The translations under genes and the position numbers were made by a program. Shown here one piece after another: positions 1 through 8,727 of a stretch of 64,000 bases of DNA. The first letter of the stretch is position 1, and each line of letters opens with the position of its first letter. The DNA comes from Bradyrhizobium sp. BRP22 (GTDB lineage: Bacteria > Pseudomonadota > Alphaproteobacteria > Rhizobiales > Xanthobacteraceae). The stretch spans positions 62,001 to 126,000 of the forward strand of contig NZ_JADYVX010000024.1 in the NCBI RefSeq assembly GCF_020194175.1, read 5' to 3'. The notes under the pieces were generated by a model. The model did not search any database, was not told the origin of the DNA, and worked only from the letters and a program-made list of their open reading frames with translations.

Positions 1-479
1 ATGCCGATGTCGGCGAGGTTCTGCTCGGTCAGCCCCTCACCTGACAGCGCGACCTGGATGATCGGCACCGTGGACGCGCTGTAGTTCAGGATCAGAGGCG
101 GCGTTGCGCCCGGTGGCATCTGCTTCAAGAGCGTCTGCGAGATCGCCGTGACCTGGGCGTTGGCGGTGCGGATGTCGACATTCGGCTGGAAGAAGATCTT
201 GATGATCCCGAAGCCGTTGTAGGAGTTGGCGACGATATGCTCGATGTCGTTGACGGTCGTGGTCAGCGCGCGCTGAAATGGCGTGGTGATGCGCCCCGCC
301 ATCTGGTCCGGCGGCAGGCCGGTGTACTGCCAGACCACTCCGATCACGGGAATTCGGATGTCGGGAAAGATATCGGTCGGTGTGCGCAGGGCGGCGAGCG
401 GTCCGACGATCAAGAGAAGCAGCGCGAGCACGACGAAAGTATACGGCCGGCTCAGCGCAATACGGACCAGTGCAATCAT
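1..479 (-). CDS. RND efflux permease, N-terminal part (cut by window edge)
   Basis: The first 159 residues of an RND (AcrB/HAE1-type) inner-membrane permease. The protein starts at the ATG at 477-479, reads MIALVRIALSRP, and has one hydrophobic segment (about residues 12-32) followed by TPTDIFPDI and a porter-domain start. These are the usual opening features of RND pumps, in which TM1 is followed by the periplasmic PN1 subdomain. The frame stays open to the edge, so the remaining ~870 or more residues lie outside. Substrate cannot be told from this part. Family pumps work by proton antiport with a periplasmic adaptor and an outer-membrane channel, neither visible here. It is not the same gene as the RND permease at the other end of the window. 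Confidence 0.9.
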   Translation of the reverse strand, partial: MIALVRIALSRPYTFVVLALLLLIVGPLAALRTPTDIFPDIRIPVIGVVWQYTGLPPDQMAGRITTPFQRALTTTVNDIEHIVANSYNGFGIIKIFFQPNVDIRTANAQVTAISQTLLKQMPPGATPPLILNYSASTVPIIQVALSGEGLTEQNLADIG

Positions 480-723
480 TGACGAGTTATTCCCCGGAAC
501 CCGTGAAATAAACGGATTGGCGCCCCTGCACCCAATTCGCTCGCCGATTTACCGAAAAAAGCGCGAAAAGCCAACTTCGGGTGAGAAATCCGCGTTCACA
601 TCCTCGACATACGTGATTGATCGGGCCGGCCGCGGACCAAGTCGCAGCATTTCCTTCCAATCGCAGTGGACTCGATAGGGCGCTTTCACGCACACGATCA
701 TGCGCCCGTTTGTTTCGTCCCAC

Positions 724-747
724 GGCGCCGTGTCAACAGACGGCGCC
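724..747 (-). terminator. GC-rich hairpin after the chemoreceptor gene
   Basis: Arms GGCGCCGT and ACGGCGCC with an 8-nt loop lie about 25 nt beyond the stop codon of the chemoreceptor. There is no clear T-run on either strand, so this is at best a weak intrinsic terminator. The rest of 480-771 shows no convincing gene. Confidence 0.3.
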
Positions 748-771
748 GGCTCTCGTCGAGCTCAGCGGCGC

Positions 772-2463
772 CTATGCCGCCCGCACCGAATCCAGGAACT
801 TGCTGACCTCGACCTTGAGGCGGCCGCTGTCGCCGGACAACGCCTTCGCGGCCGAAAGCACCTGGGTAGACGCCGAGCCGGTCTCGGTCGCGCCGCGCTG
901 CACGTCGGTGATGTTGGCCGAGACCTGCTCGGTGCCCTGGGCAGCCTGCTGGACGTTGCGGGAGATTTCCTGCGTGGCCGCGCCCTGCTCTTCCACCGCC
1001 GCGGCGATCGTCGAGGAGATTTCCGACAGCCGCTCAATGGTGTTGCTGATTTCCTTGATCGCGTTCACCGAGTCCTGGGTCGCAGCCTGGATGCCGGTGA
1101 TCTGCTGGCCGATCTCACCGGTCGCCTTCGCGGTCTGCTCGGCCAACGCCTTCACCTCGGAAGCGACGACCGCAAAGCCGCGGCCGGCCTCGCCGGCGCG
1201 TGCCGCCTCGATGGTCGCGTTCAGCGCCAGCAGATTGGTCTGGCCGGCGATCGTGTTGATGAGTTCGACGACGTCGCCGATCCGGGCGGCCGCTTTCGAG
1301 AGCTCGCTGACGCGGTCGTTGGTGCTGCGGGCCTGGCCGACGGCATCGCTTGCCATGCGCGCCGATTCCTGGACCTGGCGGCTGATCTCGGTGACGGAGG
1401 ACGACAGCTCCTCGGTTGCCGAAGCCACCGATTGCACATTGGTGGACGCCTCTTCCGAGGCGGAGGCGACCGCGGTGGTCAATTCCTGCGAACGCGTGGC
1501 GGTCGAAGAGAGGGTGCCGGCCGCAGCTTCGAGCTGGGTCGAGGCGGAAGAGACGGTCTGGACGATCTCGCCGATCATGGTCTCGAAATTGCGGGTGATG
1601 GCGTCGACCCGACGGCCGCGCTCGATCTTGGCTTCCGCATCGGCGGCGGCGGCTTCGTCGGCAGCCTTCTTGGCGATCAGCGCTTCCTTGAACACCTGGA
1701 GCGTGTCGGCCATGGCGCCGATTTCGGTCTTCTCGCCCTGGTGCGGGACTTCGGCGGTCAGGTCCCCATTTCCAAGCGCCTGCATCGGCTTGACGATGGA
1801 CGCAATGCCGGCCGAGACGTCGCGGATGAGCAGGAAGCTGACGACAGCGCCCGTGACCACCGCGGCCAAGAGAATGAAAGCGAGCATCACGAAGGCGGAA
1901 GAGAAGTTGTCGGCGGCGTCCTGCGCGGCCTTGTCGGCACCCGTGTTGTTGAGGTTGATGTCCTTGTTGAGGATATCATCGGCATCGAGCCCGATCTTGT
2001 TCACGGTCTTGCTGTTCAGCTCATGCGCGTCATGCGGGATCTTGCCGACGTCCCTCCGCGACAATGCCATCACTTCTTCGGCGCCTTTCTTGTAGCGCTC
2101 CCAGATCTCGGCCCATTGCTTGTAAAGCGCCCGCTCCTCCGCCGAGGTGATCATCGGCTCGTAAGCCTTGCGAGCCTTGTCGTTGGCGTCGACAACCGCG
2201 GCCAGGGTCTTCTCCTGGGCCAACTTCTCATCGAGTGTTTCCGCGAGCATATGCTCGCGGATCACGTTGCGGTAAGTGATGACACTGGCGCGCAGCTCGC
2301 CGAGCACGCGCACGCTTGGCAGCCAGTTGGTCGTGATGTCGACCGTATTGGCATTGATCGCCCGCATGTTGCGGACCGCCAGCAGCCCCATGCCCGTCAT
2401 GGCAACGAGTAGCAGCGCAACGACCGTGATGATCTTGGCGCGGATCGAATACTTGGCGAACAT
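772..2463 (-). CDS. Methyl-accepting chemotaxis protein
   Basis: A 563-residue transmembrane chemoreceptor. TM1 is at about residues 10-32, a mostly helical periplasmic four-helix-bundle type sensor domain (with TNWLPSVR, YRNVIREHM) runs to about 185, and TM2 is at about 187-213. A HAMP linker follows, then the long coiled-coil signalling domain with the hairpin-tip motif region INTIAGQTNLLALNA and EAARAGEAGRGFAVVA. It would signal through CheW/CheA to the flagellar motor; the ligand is unknown. There is no C-terminal CheR-docking pentapeptide (ends DSVRAA). I chose the ATG at 2463 (MFAKYSIRAK) because it places TM1 normally at the N terminus; an upstream extension of 35 residues looks non-coding. 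The gene stands alone with no che genes nearby, typical of the many orphan receptors of bradyrhizobia. Confidence 0.93.
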   Translation of the reverse strand: MFAKYSIRAKIITVVALLLVAMTGMGLLAVRNMRAINANTVDITTNWLPSVRVLGELRASVITYRNVIREHMLAETLDEKLAQEKTLAAVVDANDKARKAYEPMITSAEERALYKQWAEIWERYKKGAEEVMALSRRDVGKIPHDAHELNSKTVNKIGLDADDILNKDINLNNTGADKAAQDAADNFSSAFVMLAFILLAAVVTGAVVSFLLIRDVSAGIASIVKPMQALGNGDLTAEVPHQGEKTEIGAMADTLQVFKEALIAKKAADEAAAADAEAKIERGRRVDAITRNFETMIGEIVQTVSSASTQLEAAAGTLSSTATRSQELTTAVASASEEASTNVQSVASATEELSSSVTEISRQVQESARMASDAVGQARSTNDRVSELSKAAARIGDVVELINTIAGQTNLLALNATIEAARAGEAGRGFAVVASEVKALAEQTAKATGEIGQQITGIQAATQDSVNAIKEISNTIERLSEISSTIAAAVEEQGAATQEISRNVQQAAQGTEQVSANITDVQRGATETGSASTQVLSAAKALSGDSGRLKVEVSKFLDSVRAA

Positions 2464-2651
2464 GTCGGGGAATCTCTTGGCGTTGGGCGTGTCGGGCACG
2501 CCGTGTGATGCAAGGTGCTTGGGGTTGACCGAATCGAAGGAGGCCGTGCCGGCGATCAAACCGCGCAACGTTCTGAGGTCGCGTTAATTTGCCCCTCCGT
2601 AAAGTTACGGTAGGCAAAAGACGTCACTAACAGATGAACGGCGCGATGCGA

Positions 2652-3929
2652 TCAGCGCATCAGCGCAAGCGCGTCCGAGAAGAATTGCGGGCCGCCGAAA
2701 TTGCCTGATTTCAAGGCAAGCAGCATCTCGCCTTTGCTCGCGCCGACCGCACGCAGCACCGGCACGCCGGCGGCGATCTCAGCGCCGACGAGGAAGCCTG
2801 GAATTCGCAAACGATCGACCACGGCGCCTGACGTTTCACCACCAGCGACCACCAACCGACGCACGCCGTCGTCGACGAGGCCTTCCGCGATGTCGGCCAT
2901 CGCCTGCTCGATGGCATGCCCGGCTGCATCACGGCCATGACGGGACTGCAGGGCTGCGACCTCATCGGGCGTGGCACTGCTGGCGATCAGCACCGGACCT
3001 TCACTGACCCGGTCGCGCGCCCAGGCGAGCGCGCGGCGGACTTCGTCCTTGCCGGTCACGATCCGCTCGGGGTCGAGATGCAGCACCGCCATGCTGCGCT
3101 CGGCGTTGGCGATCTGCTGCAGTGTCGCCTGCGAGCAGCTTCCGGCGAGACAGGCGGCAGGGCCGCCGACCGGCGCCCCGGCCGCAGCACTCGCGGCCTC
3201 CGGCCTGACCTTGGCGGAGCCGACCAGCGCCCGGGCAAGGCCGAGCCCGATCCCGGAGGCGCCGACCGACACGCGATGATCCAGCGCCACGGTGCCGATG
3301 GTGCCGAGGTCGCCGTCGAACACGGCATCGATGATGGCGGCGCCGAAGTCGCCGGCGGCGAGTTCGGCAAGACGCGCGCGAACCGCGTCCGGGCCGCGCG
3401 CAACGGTGGCAAGATCGACCAGCCCGACCTTGGTCCTGCTCTGGCGGGCCAGCACCCGCACCAGGTTCGAGTCATGCATCGGGTTGAGCGGGTGATCCTT
3501 GAGCGGGCTTTCGTTCAGCGGCACCGCGCCGACGAACAGATTGCCCTGGTAGACGGTGCGGCCAGTTTCCGGGAAAGCCGGCGTGACCAGCACGATACTG
3601 TCGCCGGAATCCTCGCGCAGCGCGTCCATTACCGGGCCGATATTGCCGGCATCGGTGGAATCGAAGGTCGAGCAGATCTTGAACAGGATGTGGGAGGCGC
3701 CACGGCCGCGCAGCCATTTCTCCGCCGCCCGCGAGCGCGCAACCGCCTGGCTCGCCTCGATCGAGCGGCTCTTCAGCGAGACCACCACCGCATCGACCTC
3801 GGGCAGAGCGAGATCGTCCGAGGGCACGCCGATGGTCTGCACCGTGCGCAGGCCGGCGCGGGTCAGCGTGTTGGCGAGATCGGAGGCGCCCGTGTAATCG
3901 TCGGCGATGCAGCCCAGCGCCAAAGTCAT
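2652..3929 (-). CDS. otnK: 3-oxo-tetronate kinase (four-carbon acid sugar kinase, DUF1537)
   Basis: A 425-residue kinase of the four-carbon acid sugar kinase family. The N-terminal domain opens with the substrate-binding signature ADDYTGASD (residues 9-17), and the C-terminal nucleotide-binding domain carries VAGGETSGAV near residue 365. OtnK phosphorylates 3-oxo-tetronate to its 4-phosphate in L-threonate and D-erythronate catabolism (known for the family). Its ATG overlaps the stop of the isomerase gene upstream (ATGA at 3926-3929), so the two are translationally coupled. Together with the dehydrogenase and aldolase-type decarboxylase 3-4 kb away it completes the route to dihydroxyacetone phosphate. 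Assignment to this pathway rather than to another DUF1537 kinase (DtnK, LtnK) rests on this context. Confidence 0.9.
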   Translation of the reverse strand: MTLALGCIADDYTGASDLANTLTRAGLRTVQTIGVPSDDLALPEVDAVVVSLKSRSIEASQAVARSRAAEKWLRGRGASHILFKICSTFDSTDAGNIGPVMDALREDSGDSIVLVTPAFPETGRTVYQGNLFVGAVPLNESPLKDHPLNPMHDSNLVRVLARQSRTKVGLVDLATVARGPDAVRARLAELAAGDFGAAIIDAVFDGDLGTIGTVALDHRVSVGASGIGLGLARALVGSAKVRPEAASAAAGAPVGGPAACLAGSCSQATLQQIANAERSMAVLHLDPERIVTGKDEVRRALAWARDRVSEGPVLIASSATPDEVAALQSRHGRDAAGHAIEQAMADIAEGLVDDGVRRLVVAGGETSGAVVDRLRIPGFLVGAEIAAGVPVLRAVGASKGEMLLALKSGNFGGPQFFSDALALMR

Positions 3930-4708
3930 GCTCTTGCTCCGGCGTAGGGCTTGAACCAGCCGAGACCGTCGGTGGTCTTGCCGCGCGGGTTATACTCGCA
4001 GCCGACGAAGCCGGCATAGCCGAGCCGGTCGAGCTCATCGAACAGGAACGGATAGTTCAGCTCCTCTCCGTCAGGCTCGTTGCGCGAGGGGATGCTGGCG
4101 ATCTGGACATGGCCTGTGATCGGCATCATCTCGCGCAGCCGCATCGTGACGTCGCCATGAATGATCTGGCAGTGATAGATGTCGAACTGCAGCTTCAGGT
4201 TCGCAATCTTCAGTTCGTTGATCAACTCGCTGGCAAAGCCGAAATCGTTGAGGAAATAGCCGGGCACGTTACGCGGATTGATCGGCTCGATCACGACGTC
4301 GAGGCCGTGCGGCGCGAAGAACTCGGCGGCCCATGTGACGGATTTGTAAAACGCCTCGACCGCCCGGCTGTCGCTCCTTGCGGCGATCCCCGCCATCAGG
4401 TGCACGCGCTTGACGCCAGTCGCCTCCGCATAGGGCAACGCCGTGGAAAGGCTCGCCTTCAGATCGTCAAACCGCTCCGGCAGCGCCGCAAAGCCTTTCT
4501 CGCCGGCCGCCCAATCGCCCGGCGGCAGATTGAACAGCGCCTGCGTCAGGCCGTTTCCGCGCAGCCGCTCGCCGATCTGCTGCGGTGGATGGTCATAGGG
4601 AAACAGGAACTCCACCGCGGTGAAGCCCGCTTTCGCCGCGGCCTCGAAACGATCGAGGAACGGGACCTCGTTGAACATCATGGTGAGATTGGCGGCAAAG
4701 CGGGGCAT
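3926..4708 (-). CDS. otnI: 2-oxo-tetronate isomerase (hydroxypyruvate isomerase family)
   Basis: A 260-residue TIM-barrel isomerase of the Hyi/OtnI family. Likely metal ligands are seen in VIEPINPRNVPGYF (Glu), QFDIYHCQ (Asp/His) and GCEYNPRG (Glu), all in the order typical of xylose-isomerase-like barrels. OtnI interconverts 2-oxo- and 3-oxo-tetronate so that the kinase can use either product. The start at 4708 has AGAGGA about 8 nt upstream. It is the first gene of a two-gene unit with otnK (4-nt overlap). A plain hydroxypyruvate isomerase role is the alternative; linkage to otnK favours OtnI. Confidence 0.87.
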   Translation of the reverse strand: MPRFAANLTMMFNEVPFLDRFEAAAKAGFTAVEFLFPYDHPPQQIGERLRGNGLTQALFNLPPGDWAAGEKGFAALPERFDDLKASLSTALPYAEATGVKRVHLMAGIAARSDSRAVEAFYKSVTWAAEFFAPHGLDVVIEPINPRNVPGYFLNDFGFASELINELKIANLKLQFDIYHCQIIHGDVTMRLREMMPITGHVQIASIPSRNEPDGEELNYPFLFDELDRLGYAGFVGCEYNPRGKTTDGLGWFKPYAGARA

Positions 4709-4818
4709 TGACGGTCCTCTTTCTTATCGTGCGGCCCTAGCTAGCACAGTTTTGCGCCACCCGCGCGTCGTATCAACCCCCGGAGCGTGCTGGATATTCG
4801 CATAGATGCATAGCATGG

Positions 4819-4855
4819 AAAAAGCGCGGCCCCCCCCGGAAGGATTCCGCGCTTT
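4819..4855 (-). terminator. Rho-independent terminator of the autotransporter gene
   Basis: Perfect 9-bp stem (arms 4821-4829 and 4847-4855) with a loop containing an 8-base C-run on the plus strand. Read on the minus strand the stem is followed by TTTTT. It lies about 60 nt past the stop of the autotransporter gene and upstream of otnI, so it separates these two transcripts. Confidence 0.8.
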
Positions 4856-4915
4856 GATGTCCGGACCGGGCCCATCCAGCATCGTGTGCGGGATGGGCGT
4901 TTGCTCGGCCTGGGA

Positions 4916-6598
4916 TCACCACTGATAGCGCAGCGTTCCCGTTCCCCCATAGGTCTGCGTGCTCGACGCGAATTCGCCGTCGAACTTCAACCCGAATGAC
5001 AGGCCGTTGGCGAATTTGAGATCAGCGCCTGCGGACACCAGTCCGGTGTCCGGCGCCGTCGCCGCACCGTTGACCGTGAAGCCCGAGGTCGGGAACGATT
5101 GAAACACCGCATTGACCGCAGCACCGCTGACCCAGTCATGGGCCCAGGCCGCCCGGCCGCGCAGCACCAGCGTGCGGTCTCCTTCGAGTACAAAGGCACG
5201 GTCGATCCAGCTTCCGAGTTCGGTGCGGGTGTCGACCGCATCGCTCGCACCATAGCTGAGTGCGAAGTCTCTGATTCCGGTGGATGATGTTTCGCTGTAG
5301 GACGGCAAATGGAACGCCTGAACCTGAACCGCGGCATAGGGCGTAATGCCGGCCGCCGGCGTGTCGAAGCGGTAGCCGCCTTCGACCCGGCCGCCATAAT
5401 TCACCGCATCGAAGCTGGCGCCGAGCCTGGCAAAGCCGCCAACATCGATGTTGCGTTCGGTCGACATCGAATGCAGTGCGACCGCGAGCGAACCCGAAAG
5501 ATAGGCCGCGCCGAACTTCGTCGATCCGTAGACGCCGGCCTGGAAGGCATCGCTGCGGCCGCCGCCGAGATTGTCCGCCAGTCCCCACGACGTGGTGGCT
5601 CCTGCCAGCGCAAAACCGACGATCGTGGACGGGGCGACGCGATAGTCGAAGCCGGTCGCAACGCCGGCGGTGCGCACCGAGGTGTCGTGGCTGCCGACAT
5701 CGATATTGCCGCCGGCCCGGCTTTGGCCACCGAACGCCGAACCCCAGACATTCCACCGCGAAACCGGCGCAGCAGGCGGAGGCGCCTTGGTGAAGGCCGC
5801 ATAGGCTTGCGCGATGGCCGGTGACAATTCGCTGCGCTCGGGCGCGAAACCAAGCGCGGCGGCGCCGAAGGCAGTGCCCCGGCTGACCACGAAGGGGTCG
5901 ACCATCATGCTGAGAAACGGATTCAAGGTCTGCATGGCGGCCTGGCGCGCGCCTGTCGCGTTCTCCCCCGATAGCTGGGTCAGCGAATTGGTGATCTGGT
6001 CCGCCCCCATCGATCCCAGGGCCGACAATCCGGCATTGGTCGTGCCCGCCGCCGTCGCCGCGTCGAGTGCGCTTGCGACCGAGCGCTGGTTGGCATTGGT
6101 CGCGAATGGCGACACCTGGGTATTGCCAAGCACGGCGCCGCTGAGATCGACCGTGTAGGACAGGATAACGGAGTCAATCGGCTGCCACTCCGCCGTCGGC
6201 GTCGCGATCGGAATATAGGTGAAGGTGTAGGTGCCGGCGCGCAGGCCAGTGAAAGACGCCCCCTGCCAGGTGGCCACCGTGCCCGCGTAGGTGCCGACCA
6301 GTGTTGTGCCATCGGAATAGAAGTTGGTGGTTCCATCGATCAAGCCACCCGGCTTGGTCGTCGTCAGGAGCGTAAAGGCCACGGTCGCGGCATAGCTGCC
6401 GCCAACCAGTTGCAGCGAACCTTCGGTGAAGGGCACGGCAGCGTGATAGGTACCGTACCAGAATGTGACCGCCCCTGGGCCACTGTTCTCAAAGCCGATC
6501 GAGACCGTGTGTGCTTGCACCGCTTCGACCTGCCAAGCCAAAAATGCGCTCGCGGAAAGAACGGCAAATGCGCCGTTCCGCATACTTCTCTTATCCAT
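4916..6598 (-). CDS. Short autotransporter-domain outer membrane protein
   Basis: A 560-residue exported protein. Residues 1-29 form a signal peptide (basic MDKRSMR, then a hydrophobic stretch ending near VQAHT). The passenger region to about residue 280 is rich in Gly, Thr, Ala and aromatic residues. The last ~275 residues have alternating hydrophobic strands characteristic of the autotransporter beta-barrel (WGSAFGGQS, GFDYRVAPSTIVGFALAG) and end in the outer-membrane targeting signature LRYQW. The passenger is short and shows no protease or adhesin motif I recognise. The gene interrupts the otn/tetronate cluster but has its own terminator and a long 5' region with an inverted repeat, so it is probably a separate unit. 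Confidence 0.85.
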   Translation of the reverse strand: MDKRSMRNGAFAVLSASAFLAWQVEAVQAHTVSIGFENSGPGAVTFWYGTYHAAVPFTEGSLQLVGGSYAATVAFTLLTTTKPGGLIDGTTNFYSDGTTLVGTYAGTVATWQGASFTGLRAGTYTFTYIPIATPTAEWQPIDSVILSYTVDLSGAVLGNTQVSPFATNANQRSVASALDAATAAGTTNAGLSALGSMGADQITNSLTQLSGENATGARQAAMQTLNPFLSMMVDPFVVSRGTAFGAAALGFAPERSELSPAIAQAYAAFTKAPPPAAPVSRWNVWGSAFGGQSRAGGNIDVGSHDTSVRTAGVATGFDYRVAPSTIVGFALAGATTSWGLADNLGGGRSDAFQAGVYGSTKFGAAYLSGSLAVALHSMSTERNIDVGGFARLGASFDAVNYGGRVEGGYRFDTPAAGITPYAAVQVQAFHLPSYSETSSTGIRDFALSYGASDAVDTRTELGSWIDRAFVLEGDRTLVLRGRAAWAHDWVSGAAVNAVFQSFPTSGFTVNGAATAPDTGLVSAGADLKFANGLSFGLKFDGEFASSTQTYGGTGTLRYQW

Positions 6599-6922
6599 AA
6601 TGCCCCCACGCGCGCCTGCAATGTTCTTTCAAACGTTTCTCATCGAAATCATGCCGCGCGCGAAACAGACTTCAACTGCGTGGGGGCACCAAGCAATCCG
6701 AATCAATTCCCCTCGCAGAAGCAACATGGCCGCAATTATGGCGCTGCGATCAACTCGTATAATTGCGGGAGAGAAAAGTTTGCGCAGCTTCCACAGCCAC
6801 GCCAATGGAGAAAGGTACGAATTTCCGGACAACTGTATTGGCGTACGGGCAAAGCCGCCCCCGCCACGAGTATCCGATATTGACGAGAAGCCGGCGCGCT
6901 TGCCGACCTGAGCGGGCTGGGT
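6599..6922. other. Intergenic region upstream of the autotransporter gene
   Basis: This 324-bp stretch holds no convincing gene and is less GC-rich than its neighbours. It must contain the autotransporter promoter. The only clear structure is a perfect 10-bp inverted repeat at 6730-6768, listed separately. Confidence 0.6.
6730..6768. promoter_or_regulatory. 10-bp inverted repeat upstream of the autotransporter gene
   Basis: CCGCAATTAT (6730-6739) and ATAATTGCGG (6759-6768) are perfect reverse complements separated by 19 nt. The arm centres are about 29 bp apart, near three helical turns, as expected for cooperative protein binding rather than a terminator (AT-rich inner ends, no T-run). It lies 132-170 nt upstream of the start codon. 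Confidence 0.45.
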
Positions 6923-7837
6923 CTACTTCGGCTCGCCCGGCAGGGCCGTGCCCGTGACGCGGGCGTACATCCGCGCCACCGAGGCATCATCGTCGCGGCC
7001 CATGCCGGCGGCGGCCGTCATCAGGAACATCTGCAGCGCCGCGGCCGAGACCGGCACCGGGAATTTCGCTGATCGAGCCATGTCCTGGATGATGCCGAGA
7101 TCCTTGACGAAAATCTCCACCGCGCTGCGCGGCGTGTAGTCGCCGTCGAGCACATGCGGCATCCGATTCTCGAACATCCAGGAATTGCCGGCGGAGGCCG
7201 TGATCACCTCATAGACCTTGCGGATGTCGAGGCCCTGTTTGGCCGCGAACGCGATCGCCTCCGAGGCGGCGGCAATATGCACGCCGGCGAGAAGCTGGTT
7301 GATCATCTTGAACGCAGCGCCCTGCCCGGCCGCATCGCCGAGTTCGTAGAGCTTGGCGGCCATCGCATCGAGCGCGGGACGGGCTTTCGCGAATGCCGCC
7401 GCGCTGCCGGAAGCGAGGATGGTGAGTTCGCCTTGCGCGGCGCGCTGGGCGCCGCCGGAAATCGGGGCGTCGAGATAATGCCGTCCGGTCGCTTCGAGCT
7501 GCTTTGCCAACCGCCGCGCCACGTCGGGGTCCATGGTCGCGGAGGAGATGAACACAGCCTCCTTCGGCAGCGTCTCAGCCACGCCATTTTCGCCGAACAG
7601 GATGGTTTCGGTCTGGGCCGCATTGACGACGACGCTGACCACAATGTCGGCGCCCTCGGCGGCCTCTTTCGGCGTCCTGGCGCCCTTGCCGCCGCCCTGG
7701 ACGAACCGCGCGACGCTGTCGGCTGCGACATCGCAGCCTGTCACCTCGAAACCCGCGCGCAACAGGGAAGTTGCCATGCCAAATCCCATCGAGCCGAGCC
7801 CGATTACGGCGACGCGCGGTTTGGTCTGTCCTGGCAT
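6923..7837 (-). CDS. ltnD: NAD(P)-dependent beta-hydroxyacid dehydrogenase, probable L-threonate dehydrogenase
   Basis: A 304-residue member of the 3-hydroxyisobutyrate dehydrogenase family. The N-terminal Rossmann motif is VIGLGSMGFGMA; the substrate motif DAPISGGAQRAAQGELT and the catalytic-lysine segment GAAFKMINQLLAG follow in the normal order. LtnD oxidises L-threonate at C2 to 2-oxo-tetronate. I chose the ATG at 7837 (MPGQTKPRVAVIG) because GAGGGA lies 7 nt upstream; an ATG five codons earlier is possible. It is divergent from otnC with about 90 bp between them, which would hold both promoters. Context with otnK, otnI and otnC supports the tetronate role; other 3-hydroxyacid substrates cannot be excluded. 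Confidence 0.87.
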   Translation of the reverse strand: MPGQTKPRVAVIGLGSMGFGMATSLLRAGFEVTGCDVAADSVARFVQGGGKGARTPKEAAEGADIVVSVVVNAAQTETILFGENGVAETLPKEAVFISSATMDPDVARRLAKQLEATGRHYLDAPISGGAQRAAQGELTILASGSAAAFAKARPALDAMAAKLYELGDAAGQGAAFKMINQLLAGVHIAAASEAIAFAAKQGLDIRKVYEVITASAGNSWMFENRMPHVLDGDYTPRSAVEIFVKDLGIIQDMARSAKFPVPVSAAALQMFLMTAAAGMGRDDDASVARMYARVTGTALPGEPK

Positions 7838-7926
7838 GCGGCGATCCCTCATGTTCTTCTTGGTGTCGCCCTGCCTATCACGGCTTGGCCGCCGTGCCAA
7901 AGCGTGAGACAAGGCGGGAAACGGGT

Positions 7927-8610
7927 ATGGCTGCCATGAGCGAAACAAAGCTGCGTGAGGACATCTGCCGCTTCGGCCGCTCGCTGTTCGAACGCGGGCT
8001 GACGCCGGGCTCGTCAGGCAATATCAGCGTGAGGCTGGACGATGGCGGCTGGCTGGTGACGCCGACCAATGCCTCGCTCGGTTTCCTTGATCCTGCCAGG
8101 ATGTCGCGGCTCGATGCCGATGGACGGCTGGTCTCGGGCGATGCGCCGACCAAGGAAGTGCCACTGCATACGGCGCTCTACCAGACCCGCGGCGCGGCGC
8201 GCGCCGTGGTGCATCTGCATTCGACCCATTCGGTGGCACTCTCGATGCTGCCCGAGATCGACCCGCGCGCCGCGCTGCCGCCGATGACGGCCTATTATGT
8301 GATGAAATGCGGCCAGACCGCGCTGGTGCCCTATTATCGTCCGGGCGATCCGGCGGTGGCCGACGCGATCAAGGGATTGGCGGGCAGATATTCGTCCTTG
8401 CTGCTCGCCAACCACGGCCCGGTGGTGTCGGGCGATACGCTCGAAGCCGCGGTGTTCGCGACGGAGGAGCTGGAAGAGACCGCAAGACTCTATCTGCTGC
8501 TGCGCGGGCTGAACCCGCGCTATCTCTCGCCGCAGCAGGTGGCGGACTTGACGAAGGTGTTCGGGCTGACGCTGCCGGAGCATTCGCCGCACAAACCGAC
8601 CTCATCCTGA
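7927..8610 (+). CDS. otnC: 3-oxo-tetronate 4-phosphate decarboxylase (class II aldolase family)
   Basis: A 227-residue class II aldolase/adducin family protein. The phosphate loop reads GSSGNISVRL, and zinc-ligand histidines are seen in HLHSTHS and in ANHGPVV; the catalytic acidic residue is in KEVPLH. OtnC converts 3-oxo-tetronate 4-phosphate to dihydroxyacetone phosphate and CO2, the last step of the pathway. Two in-frame ATGs (7927, 7936) are possible; I give the first. The last codons and the stop at 8608-8610 lie inside the left arm of a family A repeat, so the repeat itself sets the C terminus (TSS). Confidence 0.87.
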   Translation: MAAMSETKLREDICRFGRSLFERGLTPGSSGNISVRLDDGGWLVTPTNASLGFLDPARMSRLDADGRLVSGDAPTKEVPLHTALYQTRGAARAVVHLHSTHSVALSMLPEIDPRAALPPMTAYYVMKCGQTALVPYYRPGDPAVADAIKGLAGRYSSLLLANHGPVVSGDTLEAAVFATEELEETARLYLLLRGLNPRYLSPQQVADLTKVFGLTLPEHSPHKPTSS

Positions 8611-8700
8611 GGAGCGGCGTCTTCGCCGCGTCTCGAAGGATGGCCGCGAGTGCTGTGGCCCATCCTTCGAGACGCCGCTTCGCGGCTCCTCAGGATGAGG
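8600..8700. repeat. Family A palindromic repeat, copy 1
   Basis: About 100 bp with outer arms CCTCATCCTGAGGAGC and its reverse complement, and inner arms around CGTCTCGAAGGAT. It can fold into a long cruciform or hairpin. The left arm overlaps the end of otnC; the element sits between the convergent otnC and livF genes. Confidence 0.9.
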
Positions 8701-8727
8701 TCGTCGTTGGTGGAGATATCGCAGAGA

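Noticed and set aside
237..723. Small frames near the left edge
   Set aside because: They overlap the RND gene in other frames or the control region and have no SD or recognisable sequence.
617..2412. Two long plus-strand frames opposite the chemoreceptor
   Set aside because: Antisense to a clear MCP; one is Ser/Ala-rich and the other Arg/Gly/Asp-rich with no domain.
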